Source: Clostridia bacterium (lineage in GTDB: Bacteria; Bacillota; Clostridia; Christensenellales; Aristaeellaceae). From it: a stretch of DNA of 64,000 bases. A model generated the notes under the pieces. It did not search any database. It saw only the letters and a list, made by a program, of their open reading frames with translations, and had not been told where the DNA came from. The stretch spans positions 21,604 through 85,603 of the forward strand of contig JAFQQT010000010.1 of assembly GCA_017410455.1 (NCBI GenBank), written 5' to 3'. Below, piece by piece: positions 63,264 to 64,000 of this stretch (position 1 is the stretch's first letter; each line of letters opens with the position of its first letter). Both the position numbers and the translations under genes were made by a program.

Positions 63264-63815
63264 ATGAAAAAGCTCCTGTCCCTGCTGCTGGCCGCCATGC
63301 TGTGCCTGTGTGCACTGCTGCCCGCCGCAGCCGAAGAAGCCCCCATCACCCGTGCCCCCATGGCCTTCACCACCTTCCAGGCACTCTACAATGACCTCTT
63401 CACCACCGCCTATCCCGGCAACACCATCTCCTGGATCACCAGGGAGATCAGCGGCACGGAGGCCTGGGGTGCACTGATGAACGACACGCTGCCCATGGCG
63501 ATGGCGCTGCTGCAGGACGGCAATGTCAGCCAGATCGTCCTGAGCTACGACGGCCCCATGGACGAGGAGACCGTGACCGTCTTCATCGTGCAGTGCGTCC
63601 TGGTGGGCGGCTCGCTCCTGACGGGCGACGGCATGCCCGCAGAGGCGGCCATCGAGGAGGCCACCAACACCCTGGCCGAGAACCTCAGCCAGGCGCTGCA
63701 GGGCGGCAGCAACGAGTTCTCCGTCTGGGGCGTGAACGCCCTTTTCAGCAGCACCACCGAGGACGGCACGAACTACGAGTTCCTCCTGGTGCTGACCTTC
63801 AACGCCGGAGAGTAA
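63264..63815 (+). CDS. small secreted protein of unknown function
   Basis: A 183-residue exported protein: signal peptide 1-23 (cut after AAA), then a compact alpha/beta domain starting APMAFTTFQALYNDLF and ending NYEFLLVLTFNAGE. No cysteines after the signal. The domain shape is that of several short secreted clostridial proteins of unknown function. GAGGTG lies 9 bases before the ATG. Confidence 0.7.
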   Translation: MKKLLSLLLAAMLCLCALLPAAAEEAPITRAPMAFTTFQALYNDLFTTAYPGNTISWITREISGTEAWGALMNDTLPMAMALLQDGNVSQIVLSYDGPMDEETVTVFIVQCVLVGGSLLTGDGMPAEAAIEEATNTLAENLSQALQGGSNEFSVWGVNALFSSTTEDGTNYEFLLVLTFNAGE

Positions 63816-63893
63816 CGCCGCGCTCTGCATCCCACGGATCGAACGGCGGTTGATGCAGCCGCCGCTTGAAATAACATATCGGAGGACCCTGAC

Positions 63894-64000
63894 ATGAAGA
63901 AGATCATTTCCCTGCTGCTGACCCTTGCGCTGCTGATGTGCAGCATCGTCCCCGCCATGGCAGAGGCCACTACCACCACCACTACTACCACTACTACCAC
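63894..64000 (+). CDS. secreted threonine-rich protein (cut by window end)
   Basis: Start of a gene with GGAGG 9 bases before the ATG. Signal peptide 1-23 (MKKIISLLLTLALLMC and SIVPAMA), then EA and a run of at least eleven threonines encoded by mixed ACC/ACT codons. The rest lies beyond the window. Threonine runs of this kind are found in O-glycosylated linkers. Confidence 0.75.
   Translation, partial: MKKIISLLLTLALLMCSIVPAMAEATTTTTTTTTT

Overview
The window is GC-rich DNA with consensus sigma-A promoters (TTGACA / TATAAT, 16-18 base spacers), strong AGGAGG ribosome-binding sites and U-tailed hairpin terminators. Gene content (a YlbJ-like spore-type membrane protein, an Rrf2/IscR regulator, MATE and EamA transporters, many short secreted proteins and many plant-polysaccharide enzymes) fits a high-GC, gut-type clostridial member of the Bacillota. 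No rRNA, phage, IS or CRISPR was seen, and species cannot be named from this sequence alone.

Layout. 1-5 kb (minus): three DUF2975 membrane proteins and a fourth small membrane protein behind one promoter, then an Lgt-like/GNAT pair and a YlbJ-like protein. 5-10.4 kb (minus operon): GH28 pectinase, Nudix hydrolase, PatB-type lyase, methyltransferase, RsuA-type pseudouridine synthase and a membrane protein, divergent from a B12-binding radical SAM gene. 12-18.7 kb: a secreted five-repeat protein, a secreted zinc-ribbon protein, fucO, and an ECF sigma factor coupled to a large membrane partner. 18.8-31 kb: phosphoesterase, luxS, cupin, GH51, a GNAT gene behind a leader peptide and attenuator, a GNAT-GH43 fusion, GH2, an SGNH esterase, an AAC(3)-like acetyltransferase and a coiled-coil repeat protein. 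31-41 kb: ilvE, MATE, GH4, tcdA, iscR-like, a TtcA-like PP-loop protein and a modular GH10 xylanase. 41-41.5 kb: five tRNAs (Val, Asp, Phe, Gly, Cys). 41.6-48.6 kb: EamA, MscS, a P-loop kinase, a GNAT-Nudix fusion, a membrane protein, an XRE-TPR regulator and a PHP phosphoesterase.

48.7-54.6 kb is the most interesting locus: a compact peptide-modification (RiPP) operon of radical SAM/SPASM enzyme, HPr-kinase-like ATPase, S24/S26 peptidase, acyl-AMP ligase, acyl carrier protein, membrane acyltransferase, an unlisted 56-residue five-cysteine precursor peptide and a PqqD-type recognition protein. It is followed by an unusual array of perfect hairpins. The set suggests a thioether-bridged, possibly acylated peptide.

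54.9-63.1 kb (minus): a sigma factor with a very long C-terminal extension, a leucine-rich-repeat secreted protein, an unknown protein, and a GH88 / heparinase II-III / DUF2264 set for uronate-containing glycans. The right edge holds two secreted proteins, the last cut by the window end.

Other notable features: an approximately 90-base palindromic element with covarying hairpins, present in the tRNA cluster and in frame inside the PHP gene; a second palindromic element in frame inside the DUF2264 gene; AT-rich dispersed repeats; divergent promoters sharing or overlapping one palindromic -35 box; and a near-identical 13-base motif in front of both sigma-factor genes.
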